Assembly (NCBI GenBank): GCA_000434115.1
Contig: FR894034.1
Location: 1-9,178 of the forward strand
Reading direction: 5' to 3'
Length of the DNA stretch: 9,178 nt
DNA from: Roseburia sp. CAG:309
GTDB lineage: Bacteria; Bacillota; Clostridia; Lachnospirales; Lachnospiraceae
The stretch's first letter is position 1. Each line of letters opens with the position of its first letter. Position numbers and translations under genes: made by a program. Below, piece after piece: positions 1 to 6,697 of this stretch. The notes below the pieces were generated by a model, which was not told where the DNA came from, did not search any database, and saw only the letters and a program-made list of their open reading frames with translations.

Positions 1-5
1 CCTCT

Positions 6-29
6 CGGAACGGCGAAGGGGCCGTTCCG
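6..29. repeat. 9-bp GC-rich hairpin past the 3' end of the nuclease-like gene
   Basis: The arms CGGAACGGC (6-14) and GCCGTTCCG (21-29) are perfect inverse complements around a 6-base loop. The hairpin lies 15 bases beyond the stop codon of the minus-strand gene ending at 45. Read on the minus strand it is followed by AGAGG and then the window edge, so no U-run is visible. It may be part of a terminator, a 3'-end stability hairpin or an interspersed repeat; the sequence does not decide. Confidence 0.5.
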
Positions 30-44
30 CACACGCCAATCCAC

Positions 45-839
45 TCATTTTTTGAAAACATTCCCTATCAGCTTATCAACCGCCTTCGTATTCATTGGGT
101 TGTCAAGCGATTCAAAGGTGTATATAATATTATCGCCCTGATAATATCCATTTTGCGTATAATGATTTATCTTCGATAATGTCTTTCGGCTATATTCTGT
201 GTCCCCCATCATGCCAAAGTGCTCCCAAATAATTTCTTTTCGCTGCCGTATATCAAGACAGCAAAAATCCGGATAAACCATTCCGAAACCCTTCAAATAA
301 ATTGGACGTTCATAATGATATGGAATATTTTGTAAAAGCAATTTATCCGCAATGATCTTTTCTGACTTTGACCGTACCCTTTCGCCGCGTTCGGTATAGA
401 TTTCCTGGCTTCCTTCCTCAAAATCTTTTCTATCATAAATGATCTGTTCCCACTCTGCAATATACTGTTTATCCCTTATCAAGAAAGGCTCCACCAATTT
501 CTGTCTCGCTATTGGCAGTTCATCGTAAATGTCATATAACTTGTCTACATCGAACTTTCGTAAAAAAGTCTCAAGATATGTTAGATCAGAACACACTTGA
601 GACAGTAATTTCTTATGATAATCCCTTTGCGCAATCTGCTTTGCTAAATTCCAGTCCGATTTTCTCAGATATTTTCGGATGCCATCTTTTTTCACATAAA
701 ACTGCTGTGTTCCACGGCAGTTTTTACTATGTAACGCTCCTTCCGGTGCTTTCCGCAGTTTCTCCGCTAACTTCACTTTCAATTCTGCAAGCCACTCAGC
801 AGTTTCCTCTAATTTTTGAATTGTAATCCTATTTTCCAT
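45..839 (-). CDS. Hypothetical protein with PD-(D/E)XK nuclease-like motifs
   Basis: A 264-residue protein of unknown function. The first half is rich in charged residues and leucine (about 1-35 and 60-140) and probably helical. The second half carries a pattern typical of restriction-endonuclease-like folds: R-S-K-S-E near 156-160, then Y-x-Y-E at 174-177, P-D-F at 190-192, and I-W-E-H-F-G-M around 204-210, followed by a lysine- and tyrosine-containing helix (about 219-227). These could supply the acidic metal ligands and the lysine of a PD-(D/E)XK nuclease, but this is motif reading only; no partner such as a methylase or helicase is next to it. The ATG at 839 has a good ribosome binding site (AAAGGGGG at 847-854, 7 bases away). 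The gene stands alone, divergent from the aminotransferase gene. No signal peptide or membrane segment is seen. An unrelated fold remains possible. Confidence 0.72.
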   Translation of the reverse strand: MENRITIQKLEETAEWLAELKVKLAEKLRKAPEGALHSKNCRGTQQFYVKKDGIRKYLRKSDWNLAKQIAQRDYHKKLLSQVCSDLTYLETFLRKFDVDKLYDIYDELPIARQKLVEPFLIRDKQYIAEWEQIIYDRKDFEEGSQEIYTERGERVRSKSEKIIADKLLLQNIPYHYERPIYLKGFGMVYPDFCCLDIRQRKEIIWEHFGMMGDTEYSRKTLSKINHYTQNGYYQGDNIIYTFESLDNPMNTKAVDKLIGNVFKK

Positions 840-878
840 TCAATATCCCCCTTTGTATTTTTTCATCTCTGGATTTTT

Positions 879-895
879 TGATTTGAAATAAATCA
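879..895. repeat. Small inverted repeat in the leader of the nuclease-like gene
   Basis: TGATTT (879-884) and AAATCA (890-895) are inverse complements separated by 5 bases. The repeat sits downstream of the predicted minus-strand start site, inside the leader of the gene at 45-839. It could be a weak RNA hairpin or an operator-like dyad. In such AT-rich sequence it could also be chance. Confidence 0.3.
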
Positions 896-915
896 GAAAA
901 ATAGACATATTGGTT

Positions 916-943
916 ATTATACCATGTAAATAAAAAAGCGCAA
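916..943 (-). promoter_or_regulatory. Predicted sigma-A promoter for the nuclease-like gene
   Basis: On the minus strand the -10 box is a perfect TATAAT (921-916), preceded by TG one base upstream, so it qualifies as an extended -10. The -35 candidate TTGCGC (943-938) is only a partial match, with a 16-base spacer. Transcription would begin near 909 and give a leader of about 70 bases. The only other minus-strand gene it could serve directly is the one starting at 839. Confidence 0.6.
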
Positions 944-1006
944 GTACAATTCACATTAAAAATATAAACATTTTTACTTTATTTTCTTAAAAAAATAAAT
1001 TTGTTA

Positions 1007-1035
1007 TTGAAAAAAATTTACTTTCTTCGTATAAT
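1007..1035 (+). promoter_or_regulatory. Predicted sigma-A promoter for the aminotransferase gene
   Basis: TTGAAA (1007-1012) and a perfect TATAAT (1030-1035) are separated by exactly 17 bases in a very AT-rich stretch. Transcription should start near 1042, giving a leader of about 40 bases before the ATG at 1084. The leader is too short for a known riboswitch and no operator dyad stands out, which fits a constitutively expressed gene. Confidence 0.75.
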
Positions 1036-1083
1036 AGAGGATGGATAAAAACGTTAATACTACTTACCATATAGGAGGTTATC

Positions 1084-2370
1084 ATGGAAAGTTACCAGAA
1101 CTTAAGTAAAGAGCAGCTGCTGGCACTCAAATCCGAGTTAGAAGCCAGCTACGAAGAAAAGAAGGCATTGAATCTGCAATTGGATATGTCGCGTGGAAAG
1201 CCGAGCCCAAGCCAGCTTGATGTATCCCTTGGCTTGATGGATGCATTGAATTCAAACTCTGTATTGAAATCCGAAGACGGTACAGACTGTCGCAATTATG
1301 GTGTATTGGATGGGATCCCGGAAGCTAAGAAATTGATGGCTGATATGATGGGAACCACCGCAGACCACATCATTATCTTTGGAAATGCAAGTCTTACCAT
1401 TATGTATGATTCGATTTCCCGCTCTTACACTCACGGAGTTCTGGGCAACACACCATGGTGCAAATTAGACAAGGTCAAATTTCTTTGCCCGGTTCCCGGA
1501 TATGACAGACATTTCGCTATCACCGAGCGTTTCGGTATCGAAATGATCAATGTTCCAATGACGCAGGATGGTCCGGACATGGACATGGTTGAAGAACTTG
1601 TGGCAAATGATGACAGTATCAAAGGAATCTGGTGTGTTCCAAAATATTCCAACCCACAGGGATACTGCTACAGTGATGAGACAGTTCGCCGCTTTGCCAA
1701 TCTGAAACCGGCAGCAAAAGATTTCCGTATTTACTGGGACAATGCATATGTCATTCATCATTTGTACGAGGACAATCAGGTTGAGATTCCGGATATCATC
1801 AGCGAATGTGAAAAAGCTGGCAATCCAAACCTTGTTTATGAATTTGCTTCTACTTCAAAAGTAAGTTTCCCGGGTTCCGGTATCGCCGCGATGGCAGCTT
1901 CTGCGGAAAACCTTGCTGATGTTAAGAAACAAATGACCATTCAGACAATCGGTTATGACAAACTGAATCAGCTCCGCCATGTGGCTTATTTCAAAAACAT
2001 TGACGGTTTGAAAGCGCATATGAAAAAACACGCTGATGCAATGCGTCCAAAATTCGAGGCCGTTTTGAAAGTGCTTGACGAAGAGCTTACCGGCGCTGAG
2101 ATTGGAAGCTGGGTAAAACCTCTCGGCGGTTATTTCATTTCGTTTGACGCGATGGAAGGATGTGCTAAAAAGATTGTTGCCAAATGTAAAGAAGCCGGTG
2201 TTACTTTGACAAATGCCGGTGCCACTTTCCCATATGGCAAGGATCCGAAAGACAGCAATATCCGTATCGCTCCGTCGTTCCCTACGCCGGAAGAAATGGC
2301 TGTTGCCACAGATCTGTTTGTACTCTGTGTAAAACTTGTGAGTGTGGAGAAATTGTTAGAGAATAAATAA
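1084..2370 (+). CDS. Aspartate aminotransferase, subgroup Ic (PLP-dependent, fold type I)
   Basis: A 428-residue cytoplasmic PLP enzyme that probably transfers the amino group between aspartate and 2-oxoglutarate. It resembles the MocR-like/type-Ic aminotransferase family (Pfam Aminotran_MocR) rather than classical AspC. Visible marks are S-R-G-K-P (36-40) near the N-terminus, N-Y-G-x-x-D-G (71-77) in the substrate region, N190 in Y-S-N-P-Q-G, D219 and Y222 in Y-W-D-N-A-Y for the pyridine ring, the Schiff-base lysine K259 in S-T-S-K-V, and R394 in R-I-A-P-S for the substrate carboxylate. Every expected catalytic residue is present and the length is normal for the family. The start is firm: AGGAGG (1073-1078) lies 5 bases before the ATG. 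The gene is monocistronic, with its own promoter and terminator. Substrate preference is inferred from the family; alanine or another 2-oxo acid pair cannot be excluded. Confidence 0.88.
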   Translation: MESYQNLSKEQLLALKSELEASYEEKKALNLQLDMSRGKPSPSQLDVSLGLMDALNSNSVLKSEDGTDCRNYGVLDGIPEAKKLMADMMGTTADHIIIFGNASLTIMYDSISRSYTHGVLGNTPWCKLDKVKFLCPVPGYDRHFAITERFGIEMINVPMTQDGPDMDMVEELVANDDSIKGIWCVPKYSNPQGYCYSDETVRRFANLKPAAKDFRIYWDNAYVIHHLYEDNQVEIPDIISECEKAGNPNLVYEFASTSKVSFPGSGIAAMAASAENLADVKKQMTIQTIGYDKLNQLRHVAYFKNIDGLKAHMKKHADAMRPKFEAVLKVLDEELTGAEIGSWVKPLGGYFISFDAMEGCAKKIVAKCKEAGVTLTNAGATFPYGKDPKDSNIRIAPSFPTPEEMAVATDLFVLCVKLVSVEKLLENK

Positions 2371-2384
2371 TTGAGACCATAACT

Positions 2385-2412
2385 AAGGCTGTCACAAACG
2401 TGGCAGCCTTTT
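2385..2412 (+). terminator. Intrinsic terminator of the aminotransferase gene, possibly bidirectional
   Basis: An 11-bp stem (2385-2395 with 2400-2410, one G-U pair) closes on the loop AAAC and runs into TTTT (2409-2412), 14 bases after the aminotransferase stop. The convergent riboflavin operon ends at 2432, so this hairpin may also stop minus-strand transcripts. On that strand the run after the stem is the poorer TTAGTTAT, so termination there would be weaker. Confidence 0.8.
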
Positions 2413-2431
2413 ACCATTTCATGGATATTTT

Positions 2432-3037
2432 TTAATCTTCAAATGGCCGGATCCGATATCTCACGCCCAAAGAATCGCAGATTTTCTGACATTCCTGCTC
2501 TTCTTCTTTCGTAATCGTCGTTTCCACCGTCGTCATGACAACTTCCGGGACATACTTTGTCGCTTCTTTTGCAAAATCAAGCATTGCCTGAAAGGATTCA
2601 ATCCCGAATTTATTACGGGTCAATTTGTAATATTCCTCCGCATTTGGCGTGTTCAAACTGATTGATACCGTATCAATTTTTCCCTGTAAAAGCGGTGTAA
2701 TATCTTTCCCGTGAATCAGGCTGCCAAGTCCGTTGGTGTTGATGCGGATTTTCTTACCAAATTTCTTTTTGGCAAATTCTGCCACTTCAAGCAAGGCATC
2801 CAAACGTTCTGTCGGCTCGCCAAAACCACAAAATACAATATCATTGTATGTGTCCGGTGGAAATTTGTCAAATTCTTTTTCCACTTCTTCCACCGTTGGC
2901 TCGCGGTCCAGCCAAAGACTGCCGGATTGTTGAATCTCTTCGTGCGTCTGGCGCAGACAGAATGTGCACGCACATGGACATTTATTCGTAAGATTAACAT
3001 ACAAATTTCCGTATGCCGGATATAAAATCGTCATCAT
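2432..3037 (-). CDS. Radical SAM protein, TatD-linked type
   Basis: A small, 201-residue radical SAM protein. The cluster motif C-x3-C-x2-C is intact at C20, C24 and C27, and G-F-G-E-P (71-75) matches the glycine-rich SAM-binding stretch. I-R-I-N-T-N-G (about 97-103) and V-S-I-S-L-N (about 123-128) are further core strands. The sequence, notably L-Y-V-N-L-T-N-K at the start and the region after G-E-P-T-E-R-L, agrees with my recollection of the TatD-associated radical SAM family, whose reaction is unknown. No tatD gene is in the window. There is no C-terminal extra cluster domain, so it is a minimal enzyme. The first ATG (3037) is supported by AGAGG at 3046-3050, 8 bases upstream; a second ATG follows at once. 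It lies 19 bases after ribH on the same strand and is probably cotranscribed with the riboflavin genes, in the place of B. subtilis ribT. Confidence 0.85.
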   Translation of the reverse strand: MMTILYPAYGNLYVNLTNKCPCACTFCLRQTHEEIQQSGSLWLDREPTVEEVEKEFDKFPPDTYNDIVFCGFGEPTERLDALLEVAEFAKKKFGKKIRINTNGLGSLIHGKDITPLLQGKIDTVSISLNTPNAEEYYKLTRNKFGIESFQAMLDFAKEATKYVPEVVMTTVETTITKEEEQECQKICDSLGVRYRIRPFED

Positions 3038-3056
3038 AATAATTGCCTCTTTTCTC

Positions 3057-3521
3057 CTACATAGATTTCATCAAATTTACCATCTCAATGGCCGTAGTAG
3101 CTGCATCGTAGCCTTTATTTCCGGCTTTTGTGCCGGCACGCTCTACCGCCTGCTCGATATTGTCTGTGGTAAGGACACCAAAGATCGTAGGTACGCCTGT
3201 ATTCAGGCCAACGGTTGCGATTCCTTTGCTGACTTCTGCACAAACATAATCATAATGAGAGGTCGAACCTTTGATTACGGCACCAAGACAGATGATGGCG
3301 TCATATTTTCCGGATTCTGCCATCTTCTGTGCTGTCATTGGGATTTCAAAAGCACCCGGTACCCAGGCAAGATCCACATTGTTCTCAGTATCTACTTCGT
3401 GACGACGAAGGGCATCTTCCGCTCCTCCGACAAGTTTCGATACGATAAATTCATTGAATCGCGCTGCCACGATACCAATTTTCATTCCTGTTCCTACTAC
3501 ATTTCCTTCTAATACTCTCAT
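3057..3521 (-). CDS. ribH: 6,7-dimethyl-8-ribityllumazine synthase (RibH, beta chain)
   Basis: Condenses 5-amino-6-ribitylamino-uracil with 3,4-dihydroxy-2-butanone 4-phosphate to form 6,7-dimethyl-8-ribityllumazine, the penultimate step of riboflavin synthesis. The protein is 154 residues, the normal length, and usually forms pentamers or 60-mer capsids. Landmarks are R-F-N-E-F (21-25, with the ring-stacking F22), P-G-A-F-E-I-P (55-61), G-A-V-I-K-G-S-T-S-H (80-89, with the catalytic H89), G-V-L-T-T-D-N (115-121) and R128 for the phosphate. All expected residues are present. The ATG at 3521 has GGAGG at 3528-3532, 6 bases upstream. It follows ribBA by 33 bases. Confidence 0.97.
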   Translation of the reverse strand: MRVLEGNVVGTGMKIGIVAARFNEFIVSKLVGGAEDALRRHEVDTENNVDLAWVPGAFEIPMTAQKMAESGKYDAIICLGAVIKGSTSHYDYVCAEVSKGIATVGLNTGVPTIFGVLTTDNIEQAVERAGTKAGNKGYDAATTAIEMVNLMKSM

Positions 3522-3554
3522 GATTTTCCTCCATTCTCGCCTTATTCCGGCTTT

Positions 3555-4745
3555 TTATAATTGCATTTTTTCCTGTTTCGTAAGCAAATATTTGAAATCC
3601 TCCCGTTTGGGCGCGATCTGAATCGGGACACGCTCGACAATATGAATGCCATAGCCGTTCAGTCCCGCGATTTTCGTCGGGTTGTTGGTCAACAAGCGAA
3701 GTTCCCGTACACCGAGGTCATACAAAATCTGCGCTCCGGTTCCATACTCACGGAGATCCGGTGCAAAACCAAGTTTTACATTGGCCTCGACGGTATCGTA
3801 CCCCTGCTCCTGCAATTCATACGCTTTCAGTTTGTTGATCAAACCGATGCCACGACCTTCCTGACGCATGTAGAGAAGTACCCCGCGTCCTTCTTTGGCA
3901 ATCATTTTCAGCGCATTTTCCAGCTGTTCGCCACAGTCACAACGGTTTGAGCCGAAGACATCGCCGGTCAGACACTCCGAATGCACACGGCAAAGCACCG
4001 GTTTTCCGTCTGTAATATCGCCCATTGTAAGAGCGACATGATGCTCGCCATTTAATTTATTGACATAACCATGGATGCGGAATTCTCCGTATTTCGTCGG
4101 AAGTTTTGCATTGGCTTTTTCCTCCACCAAAAGTTCATGCTCCAGACGACGTTTGATGATTTCCTCCACCGTAATGACCGTATAACCATGTTCTTTGGCA
4201 AATTCCAGCAGTTCGGTCGTACGCATCATCGTACCATCTTCGCGCATGATCTCACAACAAAGTCCGCACTCTTTCAGCCCGGCAAGTCTCATAAGATCTA
4301 CCGTTGCCTCCGTGTGACCGGCACGTTTCAGCACACCGCCTTCGCGCGCCTGCAAAGGGAACATATGGCCCGGTCTGCGGAAATCCTCCGGTTTTGCGTC
4401 ATCTTCCACGGTTTTCATCGCCGTAAGGGATCTCTCAAATGCGGAAATTCCGGTCGTTGTATCGACATGATCGATGGACACGGTAAATGCGGTCGTGTGA
4501 TTATCCGTATTTACTTCCACCATTTGTTCCAATCCCAATTTTTTACAATATTCTGCACTCATCGGCATACAGATCAGCCCCTTGGCAAGGCTCGCCATCG
4601 CATTGACATTTTCCGGCGTTGCATGCTCTGCCGCACAGATCAGATCTCCTTCGTTTTCGCGGTCAGGATCGTCAATGACTAAGATCAGTTTTCCCTGTTT
4701 CAGATCTTCGAGTGCCTGATCTAATTTTCCAAATTGTTCTGACAT
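3555..4745 (-). CDS. ribBA: Bifunctional 3,4-dihydroxy-2-butanone-4-phosphate synthase / GTP cyclohydrolase II (RibBA)
   Basis: A 396-residue fusion that makes both precursors of the pathway. Residues 1 to about 205 form the RibB domain, which turns ribulose 5-phosphate into dihydroxybutanone phosphate and formate: the acidic loop D-R-E-N-E-G-D at 28-34 binds the metal, and H-T-E-A-T-V-D-L is at 144-151. Residues from about 210 form the RibA domain, which opens the GTP ring: the zinc cysteines C258, C269 and C271 lie in the S-E-C-L-T-G-D and R-C-D-C-G segments, followed by R-Q-E-G-R-G-I-G-L (294-302), D-L-R-E-Y-G (330-335) and L-T-N-N-P-K/T (352-357). Both halves look catalytically complete, unlike some RibBA homologues with a decayed half. 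Start ATG 4745 has AAAGGAG at 4752-4758, 6 bases away. The gap from ribE is 18 bases, consistent with a single operon. Confidence 0.97.
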   Translation of the reverse strand: MSEQFGKLDQALEDLKQGKLILVIDDPDRENEGDLICAAEHATPENVNAMASLAKGLICMPMSAEYCKKLGLEQMVEVNTDNHTTAFTVSIDHVDTTTGISAFERSLTAMKTVEDDAKPEDFRRPGHMFPLQAREGGVLKRAGHTEATVDLMRLAGLKECGLCCEIMREDGTMMRTTELLEFAKEHGYTVITVEEIIKRRLEHELLVEEKANAKLPTKYGEFRIHGYVNKLNGEHHVALTMGDITDGKPVLCRVHSECLTGDVFGSNRCDCGEQLENALKMIAKEGRGVLLYMRQEGRGIGLINKLKAYELQEQGYDTVEANVKLGFAPDLREYGTGAQILYDLGVRELRLLTNNPTKIAGLNGYGIHIVERVPIQIAPKREDFKYLLTKQEKMQL

Positions 4746-4763
4746 AATTGTCTCCTTTCCGGA

Positions 4764-5411
4764 TTAAAATCCGTTTTCCAATAAAAATGCTCTCGTCATG
4801 GTACTTTTTTTAGGTTCTTCTTTTTTAGCACCACAGAGGCGTTCTACATATTTTCCAATAATATCACATTCCAAATTTACGACATCCGATACTTTTCTTT
4901 CGGAAAGTGTCGTCTCTCCCTGCGTGTGAGGGATGATGGACACCGAAAAATCTTTTCCGCTGACTCTCGCCACCGTCAAACTGATTCCATCAATGGCAAT
5001 GGAACCTTTTTCCACAATATAGCGGAGAAGCTCTTCCCCTGCCGAGATCCGATACCAGACCGCCGTCTCATCTTTCGTAATTTCTTCCACAATCCCGGTG
5101 CCATCTATATGACCAGCTACAATATGTCCGCCAAAGCGTCCGTCTGCCGGCATCGCCCGCTCCAGATTCACATGGCTTCCTTTTTTCAGTCCTGCCAGCG
5201 AACTCCGCTCCAGCGTCTCCGCCATCACATCCGCTGTATATCCATTGGCATGCATGCTCGTTACTGTCAGGCACACGCCATTGACGGCGATGCTGTCGCC
5301 AATCTTCGTTCCCTCCAGCACTTTTTTACATTGGATCGACAAAACGGCAGACTGTACGCCCTTTTGTATCTGTTCAACACTGCCAATTTCTTCAATAATT
5401 CCGGTAAACAC
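4764..5411 (-). CDS. ribE: Riboflavin synthase alpha chain (RibE)
   Basis: Dismutates two molecules of 6,7-dimethyl-8-ribityllumazine into riboflavin plus the ribitylamino-uracil recycled by RibH. The chain holds two lumazine-binding barrels in tandem, each with a related signature: G-D-S-I-A-V-N-G-V-C-L-T-V in the first and K-G-S-I-A-I-D-G-I-S-L-T-V in the second. G-G-H-I-V-A-G-H lies at the junction. I place the start at the GTG at 5411, giving the canonical N-terminus M-F-T-G-I-I-E-E and 215 residues. GAGGTG (5418-5423) is then 6 bases upstream. The longer GTG at 5420 would overlap that ribosome binding site and is unlikely. The ribosome binding site overlaps the ribD stop codon, which suggests translational coupling. 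B. subtilis calls this gene ribE; E. coli calls it ribC. Confidence 0.95.
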   Translation of the reverse strand: MFTGIIEEIGSVEQIQKGVQSAVLSIQCKKVLEGTKIGDSIAVNGVCLTVTSMHANGYTADVMAETLERSSLAGLKKGSHVNLERAMPADGRFGGHIVAGHIDGTGIVEEITKDETAVWYRISAGEELLRYIVEKGSIAIDGISLTVARVSGKDFSVSIIPHTQGETTLSERKVSDVVNLECDIIGKYVERLCGAKKEEPKKSTMTRAFLLENGF

Positions 5412-5417
5412 AACTTT

Positions 5418-5423
5418 CACCTC
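5418..5423 (-). promoter_or_regulatory. ribE ribosome binding site overlapping the ribD stop
   Basis: GAGGTG on the minus strand shares bases with the TGA stop of ribD (5424-5422) and stands 6 bases before the GTG at 5411. It decides in favour of the shorter ribE start and suggests that ribosomes finishing ribD help initiate ribE. Confidence 0.7.
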
Positions 5424-6513
5424 ATTTCACCACATCTCCACGGATGCAATAATCCGCGCCAAGGCGCAGTATTTCCTGATTTTGTAATACGACGGCATCT
5501 TTCATTTTTTCAATGCCGTCTCCGCCAACCGGCGACAATGCGTCCTTTCCACCGATCAATTTCGGAGCAATATACGCATACACACGATTCACAAGTCCTG
5601 TTTGTAATAAGGAACCGTGGATATTTCCACCGCCTTCCACTAAAATGCTGTCTATCTTTTTTTCGCCCAATGTGCGGATCAGTTTTTCCAAATCTACATG
5701 CCCATCATTTTCCGGGATTTGCAATAATTCTACTCCTGTAGTCTCTAGTTTTTTCTTTGTTTCTTCATCAGCCTTTGTGTATGCGGCGATGGTTCTTATT
5801 TTTCCCGCAGTCTTCACAATCTGGCTATCCATCGGCAGCCGCAGATGCGAATCGCAGATCACACGAATCGGATCTACTCCTTCTTCTGTCCGGCAGTTTA
5901 GCAATGGATCATCCGCCAGAACAGTATCAATCCCTGCCAAAATCGCCGAATATTTTTTCCGCAGAAAATGTACATGCTCTCTTGCCTTTTTGCCGGTAAC
6001 CCATTTGGAATCCCCGGTCGCACTGGCAATCTTTCCGTCTAATGTCATCGCGTACTTCATCGCCACATACGGAAGTCCTGTTGTAATATAATGAAAGAAG
6101 ATTTCATTTAATGCCAGACATTCTTTTTCTAGTATGCCGGTAATGACTTCAATCCCGTGTTCCCGCAGGATCTTTATGCCGCCGCCATCCACTTTGGGAT
6201 TTGGATCCAATGCGCCGACAAATACGCGCCCAATCTTCCTTTCTATAATAATGTCGGTGCAGGGCGGCGTTTTTCCCTGATGACAGCACGGTTCCAGCGT
6301 GACATAGAGATCTGCCCCTGTGAGATCCTTGCCGCAGCGTGTAAGGGCATTTCTTTCTGCATGAAATTCTCCGTATCTTTCATGACAGCCACTCGCCACA
6401 ACTTTTCCATTTTTTACCACTACGCAGCCGACCATCGGATTGGGAGACGTATGTCCCATAGCTGTTTTTGCCAGATCCAGCGCCTGCTGCATATACTGTT
6501 CTGTTTCTGTCAT
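5422..6513 (-). CDS. ribD: Bifunctional diaminohydroxyphosphoribosylaminopyrimidine deaminase / 5-amino-6-(5-phosphoribosylamino)uracil reductase (RibD)
   Basis: Carries out the second and third steps on the GTP branch: deamination of the pyrimidine, then NADPH-dependent reduction of the ribosyl side chain. From the ATG at 6513 the protein is 363 residues, the usual size. The N-terminal cytidine-deaminase-like domain (about 1-145) has H51-A-E53 and P-C-C-H-Q-G-K-T-P-P-C (75-85), giving zinc ligands H51, C76 and C85 and catalytic E53. The C-terminal reductase domain shows K-Y-A-M-T-L-D-G-K-I-A (153-163), G-I-D-T-V-L-A-D-D-P-L-L (194-205) and E-G-G-G-N-I-H-G (293-300). The frame stays open upstream to a TTG at 6699, but AAGGAG (6521-6526) 7 bases before the ATG and the family N-terminus support 6513. 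It is the first gene of the riboswitch-controlled operon. Confidence 0.95.
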   Translation of the reverse strand: MTETEQYMQQALDLAKTAMGHTSPNPMVGCVVVKNGKVVASGCHERYGEFHAERNALTRCGKDLTGADLYVTLEPCCHQGKTPPCTDIIIERKIGRVFVGALDPNPKVDGGGIKILREHGIEVITGILEKECLALNEIFFHYITTGLPYVAMKYAMTLDGKIASATGDSKWVTGKKAREHVHFLRKKYSAILAGIDTVLADDPLLNCRTEEGVDPIRVICDSHLRLPMDSQIVKTAGKIRTIAAYTKADEETKKKLETTGVELLQIPENDGHVDLEKLIRTLGEKKIDSILVEGGGNIHGSLLQTGLVNRVYAYIAPKLIGGKDALSPVGGDGIEKMKDAVVLQNQEILRLGADYCIRGDVVK

Positions 6514-6520
6514 GCGGATT

Positions 6521-6526
6521 CTCCTT
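6521..6526 (-). promoter_or_regulatory. ribD ribosome binding site fixing the start at 6513
   Basis: AAGGAG on the minus strand stands 7 bases before the ATG at 6513. It lies about 30 bases downstream of the structured inverted-repeat element and is not part of its outer stem, so that structure as drawn does not mask it. Confidence 0.8.
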
Positions 6527-6555
6527 TCTGCCGCCACAACGGTCTGCGGGCTGCT

Positions 6556-6692
6556 CAAACAACGAGACACGCACTCTTCGCGCCTCTGGCGCTCATCGTC
6601 GTGACAGTCGTCACATAGTATACGATAATCTGTACGCATATTGTGCAAGCACAATGCGACAGCTTCCCGTATACTGCGTGTCTCGTTGTTTG
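6556..6692 (-). repeat. 137-bp structured inverted-repeat element in the rib leader
   Basis: The ends are a perfect 18-bp inverted repeat: CAAACAACGAGACACGCA (6556-6573) and its exact inverse complement (6675-6692). Inside are three further pairings that can form together. One is a GCGCC/GGCGC hairpin (6580-6584 with 6588-6592, 3-base loop). The second is GTGAC/GTCAC (6601-6605 with 6610-6614). The third is a long arm closed by AGTATACG/CGTATACT (6617-6624 with 6668-6675, sharing one base with the outer stem). That arm encloses CTGT/ACAG (6630-6633 with 6659-6662), CGCA/TGCG (6635-6638 with 6655-6658) and TTGTG/CACAA (6641-6645 with 6650-6654), with short bulges. The result is cloverleaf-like. 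The element sits between the riboswitch terminator and the ribD ribosome binding site. It has no U-run after it, so it is not a simple terminator, and no clear target-site duplication flanks it. It could be a MITE-like insertion or an RNA control or stability element; its function is unknown. Confidence 0.75.
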
Positions 6693-6697
6693 CACGC

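Noticed and set aside
1252..1761. Minus-strand open frames inside the aminotransferase gene
   Set aside because: They are antisense to a complete, well-conserved enzyme and have no supporting start signals.
5412..5420. Longer ribE start at the GTG at 5420
   Set aside because: It overlaps the ribosome binding site GAGGTG and adds three residues before the canonical M-F-T-G-I-I start.
4071..5741. Long plus-strand open frames opposite ribBA, ribE and ribD (for example 4071-4682 and 4926-5741)
   Set aside because: They lie antisense to well-identified rib genes, have no recognisable family or convincing ribosome binding site, and show compositions expected of shadow frames.
6556..6692. Integron attC site or tRNA gene
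   Set aside because: The ends do not match the RYYYAAC/GTTRRRY core sites of attC, and although the fold is cloverleaf-like it has no TPsiC-arm consensus, anticodon arm or tRNA length.
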